Part shown: positions 22,301 through 34,300 of the stretch, one piece after another
Layout: the number at the start of each line of letters is the position of its first letter
Numbering within the stretch: position 1 is the first letter of the stretch
Assembly (NCBI GenBank): GCA_019279435.1
Contig: JAAALK010000286.1
Coordinates: forward strand, 48,308,289-48,372,288
Source of the DNA: Zizania palustris
Taxonomy: Eukaryota; Streptophyta; Magnoliopsida; Poales; Poaceae
Direction: 5' to 3'
Length of the DNA: 64,000 bases
Translations under genes and position numbers: made by a program
Notes under the pieces: generated by a model
Told to the model about the DNA's origin: nothing
Database searches by the model: none
The model's input: the letters and a program-made list of their open reading frames with translations, nothing else

Positions 22301-25300
22301 TAGCATAGTTCCCATGCATTGGGGCATAACTCAAATAAATATACTAGAAGGTCTAAGCATAGAAAAATGAAAAAACATCCTTAAATCTAAAATTATCTAC
22401 TCCTTATTCCTTAAAAAGAAGAGTTGGTGATGGTGTTGGTATGCTCTATGTTGATTACTTGTAAAAACATGCTTTTACAATCACATATAGTAGTTCTTAC
22501 AATTGTAGTCTGGTGCTGGTGTTGGGTGGTTGGTCCCTGGTTGTAAAAACTAGATACAATTTCACAGTTGTGGGTTGGTTTTTTATAATATCGGCTGGTT
22601 CCCTCCTATGGATCATTAGTTTGGTGAGGTGCACATGGAATTCACCACAAGACTAGTTGTGAAAAGCCTGACCATTTTACTAACACAAACTGAATTGCAA
22701 ATTCCAGTTGAAAATCATTTCTTGTCTGGTCAAGGATGGTTACTAGTCAGAATGGAAATTTAAAGTAAATATATTTTTTCCAAATTTGAAATTTGAAAGC
22801 AGTTGTCTGTTAATATGGGTGCCTCCTTGGCTTTCCTGTAACTTGCTGGTTACCAGAAGGATTTTGAACTATGATATAGATTTGATGATCTGCATACCTG
22901 TTGTTTCTTTGTTTCTATTTTATCTGTTTTGAAGCCTTTTACTATGGACATCAATTGGCAGGTGGCAGTTGTCTTCTGTTTTATGAACTATTGTATCTAA
23001 AATTTGTGGACATGGATAACATTGATTATTTTATTTTAGTATTACCTTTGGTTTTCTCTGTGAGTCAAGTGATTAAACTGTATGGCACTGATATTGAGCC
23101 ACATTAGTTTCTTTCCTTTTAAGCATAGTTTAAAAGCCTGAACCAGATGGTGAACTAGTTGGACCCTCAGTTCACAGTTCTCTCGTTTAACCGTGGTCCA
23201 ATCGGTGAACTGGCTGGTCCAAATAATTTATATTGTAATAGTTTTTATCTTAAAATAGGTGGTTTACAAGCCTAAATTTTGCATTATCAGAGCTAAATAG
23301 CATCATTTCTTAATATATCAACAAGGAGGCAGTTGGTCTAGTGGTGATGGATGTGTGGAATGAGTTGGAGGTTGCAGGTTCAACCCTAGGAGTTACATGA
23401 AGCACAAAATATTATTTGTTGCCGATATTCCTGCTGTTTTTTTTCCTCCTCTGGTCTTTTTTTTTTTGCAAACTGAACCAGATCAGGCTCTGGTTCTGTT
23501 CTTTTCCAGTCCGGCTGCTGCTCCAGTCCTGTTTTTTTCCATATGCTTCTAAGGCACTTATTTAGATGAACATCATGATATAACTGCATTTCTGCTTTTT
23601 TTATATATGAAGACTGTTGGACTATGGATAAAAGCCCCCACCTCTCTCACTATAACACTTGGGTTTTATGGTTGGGTTGGTTAGGTGGGGAGAACTAACA
23701 TGGTATCAGAGCCAAGGTCCTCCTGGGTTCGAACCACCCTGGCCACGCATTTCCGCTGCGCGATTTTCCCTGCGCCTCTTTCGTGTGCTGAGACCTGTTG
23801 CGGGCTACACCGGGCTCTAGAACCTGCTGCGGGCTACGCCGGGCTCGCACGCCGTAAGGGGAATGTTGGACTATGGATAAAAGTCCCCACCTCTCTCACT
23901 ATAACACCTGGGTTTTATGGTTGGGTTGGCTAGGTGGGGTGAACTAACAAAGACAAACCAAGCCCACTGCTAGCAGTTTGAGCTCTGCAAATACATGCTG
24001 AAATGAAGTATTTGTTGGACAATTTAGTAATTCAGTTATACTTAATTAATTGCTGCTACATATTTGGGTGCAAGTTTCTTATGTTCATTGAATTTCTCCC
24101 TTTGCCGGTTTGCAGGCAACATGTTTTCAACCCCAAATACAGCAAGATGTATATATTGGAAGATGGCACAAGGTCACGATGCTACGTTCTGCTAGTGGTA
24201 CGACACCAGCAATGAAAATGTACTCTAATTTACCTATTTATTTCCAGAGAGGGGAGATTTCCTTTGGTGTTGGTTACGAGCCATCCTTTGCTGACATAAG
24301 TTATGCGTTTCAAATAGCCCTACGGAGGGTTAATCTTAGCACCAGAGGAAAAAGTTCTGGCCCAACAAATCAACCACCAAAAAAGGAGCGCAGCTTGCCA
24401 TGGTGGGATGACATGAGATACTACATCCATGGAAAGATAATTTTGTACTTCAATGAGACCATGTGGAAGTTCCTGGCAACAACAAATCCTTATGAGAAGG
24501 TGGATAGACTCCAAATTGTTTCTGAATACATGGAGATCCAGCAAACTGATGGGCATGTAGATATTTCTGCAAAGGAATTCAAGATGTATATCAGTAGCTT
24601 AACAAGTATGATGAAGAATTGCAGCTTAAAAGTTCCATCCGGTGTACCTAGACCTTTTATTTATGCTCCTTTATTCTCCCTTAATGTGGTTATTGATTGG
24701 CAGTGTGAATCTGGCAATCCATTGAATCACTATTTGCATGCACTCCCCATTGAAGGTGAACCAAGGAAGAAAGTTTATGATCCATTTCGATCCACTTATC
24801 TCTCCCTTAGATGGAACTTCTCCCTTAGACCTTTGCAAGTACAGTACGATAATGATGCATCGTCTTCCAGTTATGGAAACAGTTCAATGCTATGCGGATT
24901 TATGCCTGACAATTGTTCCAAAATGGATGATGTTGAATTCCCAACCATGAACCTGGGAGCTCATGATCTTGCTTGGGTTTTCAAATGGTGGAGCTTAAAT
25001 TACAGCCCTCCTCACAAACTGCGCTCATTTTCTAGATGGCCTCGCTATAAAATTCCTCGAGCTTCTAGATCTGGTAATCTTTCATTGGATAAAGTTTTGA
25101 TTGAGTTCTTTTTCCGTGTTGATGCTACTCCCTGTTGCATAAGACATTCAACCTTAACTGAGGATGATCCTGCTAGTGGCTTGACTTTTAAAATGTCAAG
25201 TTTGAAGCATGAGTTCTGTTACAGTCGAGGTAAACAAAAATACACATTTGATTGTAAGCGTGAATCTCTGGATCTTGTTTACTGTGGTCTTGACCTTTAC

Positions 25301-28300
25301 AGACCAGAAGTTCATCTCATACGAGATATTAACCTGCCTTCAGCTGAAAATATATCCAACTTAAAGACTACTACCCAGTTGGGAAAAGTTGTTAATGATA
25401 GAGGCAACATGGGAAATTTCCAGGATAAACATGAAGATGGCTTCCTTTTGTCTTCTGATTATTTCACAATAAGAAAACAAGCTCCTAAGGCAGATCCTGC
25501 AAGACTTATGGAATGGCAGGATGCTGGTAGGAATCTTGAGATAACATATGTTAGATCAGAGTTTGAGAATGGCAGTGAAAGTGACCACACTCTTTCTGAA
25601 CCTAGCGATGATGATGATGGTTTCAATGTGGTGCTAGCAGACAATTGTCAGCGGGTATTTGTCTATGGCCTTAGGCTTTTATGGACTATTGAGAACCGGG
25701 ATGCGGTTTGGTCATGGGTTGGAGGAATTTCCAAAGCATTTGAACCTCCAAAACCCTCTCCTTCACGGCAATATGCCCAAAGAAAAATGATTGAGGAAAG
25801 GCAGACTACTGAGGGTTCTAAACTAACTCAAGATGCTACCTCTTCTACCCATGTTGGCTCTCCTTCCGTGCAACATGTTGAGGCTGTGGGCTCTACATCC
25901 CCATTATGTAATAAAGCCAATCGTTCATCAGATATTGCCGGTATGCTTATCTTTTCATTAGTATTCATGTTTTAACCAAAAATTACAGGCCGAACTTATA
26001 TTATTTGTGCACTTACCACTTAGAGCTATTTAAAACTAAAAGCTATTGAAGTTATTATTACTTGTTACATATTTTTACCACCTTCGGATTCAATTCAAAT
26101 ATGTCTCATAATGTTGCAGTGAAACATGACATTTTTGATGATTCCGATAAGGGAGGGAATCTCCAATACATGGTTAATGTTATTAAACCCCAATTTAACC
26201 TACATTCTGAAGAAGCCAATGTAAGTGACTCACTGACTCTGAAGAAATGTCAAATGTGTTGCTTTTTAGTTCTCATTTGGTGATTTTCTATTGTAAATTG
26301 TTCTGTTGTGTAGCTAGTGATGATGAGTAATATCATGTGTTTTGTTGAGAGTTTTTGAGTGAATGAGTGCCACAATTTTAGCTAATTCGTGGTGATTCTA
26401 CATTGTTTCCTTCCACTTAATCCACTATCTCTTAATAGTAAATACCCCATCTGCAATCTTGTGTGGCATGTGCTTTGTTTATATTTATTATTCACATTAG
26501 ATGATGGGATTCCCCAAATATGAGTAGCAATGCAAATTACAATTTTAAATACATACCGGCTTGTATCAATCTTTTTTTTCTCAAATAGGCATTATAGGTG
26601 TTTTAATGATAAACTTTGCTGAAGTCGCAGTGGATTTTTATGAGAATAACTTGAAGTCTTGAAAGCAGAAATTAGTGAGACAGGGGAATGGAGCCCTGGA
26701 GAAGTTTGTCTTACTAACAGCAAACTTTGTAATGTTTAACACTCCTAGTAACTCAACTATTGAATCATGAATACTTGGGTTTTGGGAACTACCAAGGTGA
26801 TGTTGAAGTATAGGGGGTCTAGTGGCATCAATTTAGTACAAATTCTCTCTACACTATTGAATGCAGTATAATTTCATGGCTCAATACGTATCTCCATCCA
26901 ATATTTTCTTGTTTGTACCTTTCAGAACTGTTGATCACTTGATTGCAAACTCTTATTGCCTATTGGTTGCTTCCTGTAGTTCAGTGTCGCTATTACTGTT
27001 TTCTGCTGCAACTAGAATAGGCCAATAGTTGGTATAGAAGTAAAATATCCGCACTAAATTACTGTTTTGAGTGTTGGGTATCATCGGAGAGGAAATTAGC
27101 TCTGTGAAATTGTAAAGGAGCTTAGACTGCTTAAATGGCACTGAAATCAATCACCATTATTATGATCTATTTTGTCATGGCAACAAGGTGAGCCAGGCGA
27201 TCTAGGGGTGCTAGGACACCATGGTGACAACCAACAAGGTGCCTGCCTGAGTGCCTGGACAAGGTGATAGCACAATTTAGCCAAATCAGTACTTGCAACA
27301 CATAAATTACAGAGAGAATTAACGATGAGAGACGGGCCACTCCTCATTTAGCCCATACTATCTACACATCCTGAAAGCCCAATAGCCCGGCCGTCTTGGA
27401 CATGTCAAAACACCATCCACTCATGTGACCTAGTTCCATTCTCTGGTTCTATCATAGCCAGCTGCCACACTGCAGAGCAGAGGAAGAAGAGACAAGGCAG
27501 AGGGGATGGAACCTGGAGGAAGAACAAGCAGAGGAGGAAGAGCAGATGGTGAAGAGGAGGAAGAAGAGCATAGCCCAGCAGAGCAGTGCCATGGAGGACG
27601 AAGAGCAGAGTAGGGCATAGGCAGAAGAAGAGCAGGGCGAAGGCGGAGGAGATATGGAGGTACCTGGTGGAGGAGAGGCGGAGTGCTTTTCCCCCTGATT
27701 TGGAGCAGGGAGGACAGCGGTGGTGGTCACCTAGCTTGGGGTCTTGGGCGACTGCCCTTGGTGTCCCCTGCTGGTGCCGCCATGTTGATGCCTTGATGAC
27801 ATCTATTTTGATTAATGACAGTTGCCATAAAGGAGTGAAATGTTCCTTTTAGAAATTTTGACAATGGCGCACAGGCATTGATACCTTCATCTCATCCCCC
27901 CCCCCCCCCCCCCCCCCCCACACACACACGCACGCACACCAAAAAAACTTGAACTGCTGCCCCTGTCATTGCTGCATTCTCTGTTGCTGGCACAAGTTGT
28001 TGCCACTGTCCCACTGCCATGGTCTAATCTTTGGCCTCATCCTCTTGTGCCCTCTCAAACCACGAGGGCAAAAACATTAATCTGGCTATATACATGCCTT
28101 ATAAACAATGCTTACATTGTCATTTAGCAATCTTGCTCAGCGTTTTGCTCTTTATTTATGTTTCAAATTTACTGTGCTTATTTTCTTTAAAAAGTAAAAA
28201 AGAAGTGTTAACTGATTCAGTAATCAGTAATTTCTGAAAACAGAAAATCAAACAATATCACTGCTTTGATGTCACTTTTGTTGTTTATGCTGCACAGTAT

Positions 28301-31300
28301 TTTTTGGTCCTCGTTGTCTGTGCATGCATATGCACCTTGTTTGTCCTTTATATTGCTTCCTTTAGTGTGGGAATGGGAAAATGACTTGTGAAATTGATGT
28401 TTATGCAATAGGCTTTGTGGATGATGATTTTGTTGCTACAAATAAACAAGTATATGACTTTAGAACTAAAGCTATTTGCTGTATGAACCAGGGTAGGTTT
28501 CTACTTGCTGCAGCCAGTGGGCGTGTGTTGTCTCGTTCATTTCACTCAGTCGTTCATTTTGGAAAAGAAATGCTAGAGCAAGCACTGGAAGCAAGCGGTG
28601 TAAAAATTCCTGAGTCACAGCCTGAAATGACCTGGATAAGGGCTGATTACTCAGTGATTCTTCAAGATGTTCAAGCTCATGTTGCCCCAACTGATGTGGA
28701 CCCAGGTGCTGGCCTGCAATGGCTTCCTCGGATTCTTGGTAGCTCTGAGAAACTAAAACGCACAGGTGCCTTGTTAGAGAGAGTGTTCATGCCTTGCGAG
28801 ATGTACGTTCGTTACACCAGGCACAAAGGTGGAACTGCAGACTTGAAGGTAAAGCTACTGGGACATGTTCAAGTATATGGGCCAACCCCAATGCCTAGGA
28901 GTTTTAATTGATTGAAATCTACAAAAGTAATGCATCAAATGATTCTCTTGCTGATTAAGTAATATCATATTATATGGTACAGGTTAAGCCATTAAAGGAG
29001 CTACGTTTTAATTCTCCAAACATCACTGCAACAATGACTTCACGCCAGTTTCAAGTTATGTTAGACGTGCTTAACAATCTCCTTTTTGCAAGACTTCCCA
29101 AGTGAGATTCCTTTTAGGCTCATGAATTCCTTTTTTATGAAGTTATGTTTATTTGAGGATTACTACTGCCTACTGTATGATGAAATAGAGTGACAACGCC
29201 AACTCTGGGGTCTTTTCTGATAAAGCAGTCCAATTGCTTTATGTAAATGGTTCTTCGTAATACAACTCCTAGGTGTATTTTTTTTGTCAATTTTGATACA
29301 AGAGTTGCACTGTGGATCAAACACTTATTGGAGGGTGGTTCAGGTTTGCACATGTCAAAAATGCATATTTGGAACATCAATCATGTTTAAACGCATCACT
29401 AATATCACTGGTATGTAGAATCCAGAATGGCATGGGACATGCTTGACACAACAGCATTGCAAATTTGTGCTATCAACTATAATGATTATTTACATTTAAA
29501 TATCACAATAGAATCTCATCTTTCATCTGTTCCTTTGACTTGCTCCATATGAACTCTTCAGCCATTGCGTGTTGCTAGGGATTAAGGATGGGAAGGGTAA
29601 CGCAGGGAGTACTTTAAGACTGCAATGGGAATTGGAGCTGGGATGTAGAGCACTAGAGCAAGCTACATACATGTATGAAACTGTTGGATGGATTCTCTGC
29701 AAAAATCATTGCTCCCCACTTTGTCCCCACACCACACTACCCTCCATGATATGGGTCATATACATGGTTGTCACGGCGTCGCAGGCGACGCCTAGGCGCC
29801 GACTAGGCGTCCAGGTAGTCCCCGCCGAGCGCCATGCTGGCTCGCCTCGCCTGGTGGAGTTAGGCGCTCGCTTGGCCGTTCAAGGTGTCGCTCATGGCGA
29901 CTAGGCGGTCGCCCAGGCGTCTCTGCCCCTTGCGCCGCCGGCCGCCGCCTCTGCTACCCCTCCCCTTGCGCCGCCGGCCGCCGCCTCTGCTACCCCTCCC
30001 CGTGCGCCGCGCCACCGCCTCTGCTACCCCTTCCCCTTGCGCCGCCGCCTTTGCTACCCCTCCTCGTGCGCCGCGCCGCCGCCTCTGCTACCCCTTCCCG
30101 TTGCGCCGCCGCCGCCTCTGCTACCCCTCCCCGCGGCGCCTCTCTCCTCTGTGCCTCTCTCATCCTCTCCCCCTCCCCTGCTCCCTCGCCGCAGCAGGCA
30201 GCAGCAGCAGCAGGCAACAGCAGGCAGGCAGCAGCAACAGCAGCAACAACAGCTGATTGGTCGCCTAGGCGTCCAGTCGGTCCCCTGGCGACTGGTTTCG
30301 CCGAGGCGCCGTGACAACCATGGTCATATATGAGTTGTCAATTGTCTTTCTTAGGGGCATAGTGACCCCTTTAAATGGGTTGGTTGACCAATCGGAACCA
30401 CCCTAAAAAGTTTGATATCTGGCAAACAATTTACTCATTTTGATACATTGCTGTTTCTTTTATTACATGAGGGTTGATCCTCAATCAAATAAATGTTAGT
30501 CTTTCACTCTTTTGTTGATAGAAGCATCTAACAAAATATACTCGTAAATTAGACATTTTCTGCACTTGGAGCTGCTCATTGTTGACAGTTGTCATGTATA
30601 GCTCAAAAAATGTTTTGTAATAGGTCAAATCAGCAAGGTATCATTTCTCTCTTGTGGTCCTTACATTACCTTTTTGTTAACGCCTCACATACTCATTTAC
30701 ACTGGGACCCCTATTAAACTAGTAAGATGTATCTTATAATTCATCCTTAATCCTCATTAATTTAATCTTCTTGGAATAGGCCTCGGAAAAACAGTCTCCA
30801 ATACCCATCAGACGATGAAGATGTTGAGGAAGAGGCTGATGAGGTAGTTCCTGATGGAGTAGAAGAGGTGGAACTTGCAAAAATTAACCTTGAGCAGAGG
30901 GAAAGGGAGAGGAAACTACTACTTGATGATATAAGGTCCCTCATGGGAACGGGTGATAATCATACTAACAACTTCCTTTCTGATGAAAGGGATGGTTGTT
31001 TATGGATGGTCAACAGTGGGAAAACTTTACTGGTAAACATTTCATTTTGTACAGCCTGTAACGAATATATTTTTTAAATCGCGACATTCAGTAAACTATT
31101 TATGCTTCCATTTGCAAAGTGATGTTAATAAAATCTATAATGTTATAATAATAACAAATGACATAATATGTACTTTTGAAAACATGTATAATTATATTCT
31201 ATCTGGTCATCAACACATGTCGTTTTGTACATTGATATGGTCTCCAAAATGCAATGTTGACAAGTAATTTCTATTAATTGTAAAACCCAATGAACTCTAA

Positions 31301-34300
31301 TACCGTGGTAGTATTTGTTGAGACAAATCTACGCACACAATTTTCATGGATCCAATCTAACATTTTAAAAAGATATTGATGCTCGAAGTTCTGCAAGTTT
31401 GACTTGATGTATGCTCAAAACCACATGTTTTCATGACTGTAGGTAGTAATTTTCATGTGACCAACATAGATACTTTGTATAATACTAGTTAGGGAGATTT
31501 GCTCTCATGCCATAAAGTTAAGTGACATTTGATTTTTACCATACTCTATGTATGACACGTGGCCTCTGGGCCCAATTGTCATACAAACGGAGTGTGGTAA
31601 AATAGTAAACACCACTTAACTTTGTGGCATAAAACCAAATATTCCTAGTAGATTTATCCTACCACATCCTATAGCACTATTATTTTGGATAAAAGAAGTA
31701 ATTTACTGCTTATAAAGAGTGGCTTTAGTTTTACACATGTTGTCAAACTATGTATGTAAACATTTTTTAACAATTTATGATTGTTATAATCAATTATCTG
31801 TCCCTCTTAGCATCAACAGATTGAATTTTAGTAATATTTTTCCATTCTATTGAGCTTCACTTGTTCGATATAAAACATAATTACTGAATGTAGGATAGTT
31901 TCAGTACAATGTTCAATTGATATTATACTATAATCAGGTGGAAAGATTGAAGAGAGATCTTGTAAACCTCCACAAGTCTCGAAAAACTGCATCTTCCGCA
32001 TTAAGGAAAGCATTGCAGAAAGCTGCACAACTACGCTTGATGGAGAAAGAAAAGAACAAAACTCCTTCCTGTGCCATGCGTTCTATGAAAATTAGCAAGG
32101 TTGTATGGAGCATGATTGCAGATGGGAACACATTTGCTGAAGCTGAGATCATTGATATGGTATGCTCAACCATTGCTGGAATAATTGTCTTGCATTTTCC
32201 TGTGTGTTCATTTGTAGTATGTTCTTCAACATTTTAGTTTGCTTCTTGCATTAATATGGAAGCACCATTGGTGCGGTGGTGGAGTCATGAGTGCATGACT
32301 CCACCCACCAAGGTTCAAATCTTGGTGCCAACAATTATGCACATGCAGGTGCACTTCCATCGGAATTTAGTGAGGTTCATGGATTTAACAGTGGCCTCAA
32401 ATTGGGTGCACACATGTGAGTGCACCCCATTTTAACACACGCTCAAGAGATGGGGTGCACTCACAGGTGTGTGTGTGTGTGTGTGCACGCGTGTGCGTCT
32501 TCAATGCACATGCAAAAAAAGTTTATTGTGAGTTTACCATTTTTTTGTCGTGACTGATGTTATAGCATTGTGCTTCTAGAACCATGTTTCCACCTAGTGA
32601 TCTAGAGTTTTTTAATTGAGTAATTGCTATTGTGGTTCAACAATGATCTTTTAATTTTTGCAGGTTTATGAATTTGATCGGGACTATAAAGACATTGGTA
32701 ATTCTCGATTTACCACTAAATATTTTGTTGTGAGGAATTGTATGGCCAATGCCAAATGTGATGAATTGTTGTCTGCATGGAATGGACCTCCTGAAAAGTA
32801 AGGATTATGAATGTCTCACATTCTGTTCACTTGCTCCTTTTAGTTGCAAATTGATTTCTTTTATGAAATTGGGTTCCATTGGAGAGTTTTTAACTGAATA
32901 ACTATTTACAGAGGTCTCATGCTCCGTGTTGACGCGAAGCAAGGTGCTCCAAAGGATGGAAATTCTCCATTTGAGTGCTTTAAGGTTGCCTTAGTATAGA
33001 TGGTCAAGTTGTGGCTTCATTATTTCATTTAATTATTTTAGACCCTAGTAAACCAATTAAAACAAGTCAGAAATTGTAGCTGATTGTCATGCATTTCATT
33101 CAAATTTATGTTTTTTTTTTATTTTTTTCTGAAAAACAGTTGTTTTTACATGCTATATTGCTATAACAAAAAAAGTCTCGTTTTCGACATTGGTAGGCTC
33201 TTATGAAATGGAACTTTTGATCATCAGTTTTTTACAATGCATATGTGCAACCTAATATTTTGTTTGTGTAGAAAAATATAACTTTTCATACTGCTAGTTT
33301 TCCAAGTCTATATGTTCTTGCTTGGCATTTAAAATGTTCGATTGCATGCATGCCACATTAACGTTTTCTTTTTTATGATAGGAGTAATTAGTGATGGTTG
33401 TAGTAATATTATTGTTGGTTTCAGTTATTACATAGTTACAAGCTCTATAGTATTTTTAAATTACTGCCCTGTGCCCTGTTTGGAATGCAGGAATTTTTCC
33501 TGTTTCCTGTGAAATCCCTGCTTTCCAAGTGGGGCAAAGTGGCAATTTAAAATGATCTCTGTACTGTGACTTTACTAGCCATTTACTGTTATTCACTCTT
33601 AACCTTTGCAGGTTGAGATCCACCCACTGAAAATATATCTGCCTGAAATTATGTACAGAATGATGTGGGATTATTTCTTTCCTGAGGAAGATGATTCACA
33701 AAGGCGTCAGGTAAGCCAGAAATTATGCTCTCATATTCCCTACATATGTCTTGATACATTCTTTATTTCTAATATGCTTTTGTTGGGAGAGAAGGAAGTT
33801 TGGAGAGTTTCAACAACAACTGGAGCAAGAAGAGCCAGAAGAATATCTACAGTTGCCGATGCGGCTGCTTCTACCAGCTATTCTGTGAGAGAGCATGAAC
33901 TTCCTGGGAAATCAGGCACAAACCTATCCACTTCAACAAATGTCTCAAGTTGGCAAGGGGGTGACAATTCACAGGTAGGGGTGGACAAGAAAAAACTTGA
34001 AACTTGTGAGCTGACTTGTCTCGTGTAAAACTTGGCTTGACTAGCGAGTCGAGTTGTAACTTTAGCTCGTTTGCATAATGAGCCAAGCTTGAGCTAACTC
34101 ATGAGTTGCTCGCTTAGCTCGTGATGTGGCTTAAAATTTCAGATGTTTTGTTTGACAAGTGTTAATTATTGTTTTCTCAATCTTGATGAACCCTATAGAT
34201 TCTAGTGTTACAATTGGACCTATGAAAAGGTTGTGATCCTCTATTATTAGGAGAAACATCAAAGTTATAGCCTGAAATAGTTAAATATGAATACTGAATA

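Larger units (their letters stand above)
17835..24115 (+). other. SABRE intron 9 (6.3 kb), a transposon trap
   Basis: This is the largest intron of the gene, between the two longest exons (splice sites CAG|GTCAGG and TTTGCAG|GCAAC). It holds a 65-bp tandem repeat, a solo LTR carrying two further insertions, a SINE-like sequence and a second SMART element. The remainder (17835-18370, 22320-23310, 23955-24115) is AT-rich with nothing recognised. The exons on either side join in frame. Confidence 0.9.

Noticed and set aside
29885..30333. Long proline/alanine/arginine frames
   Set aside because: They are translations of the CCGCCTCTGCTACCCC and CAG repeats inside a Mutator-type MITE with defined ends.
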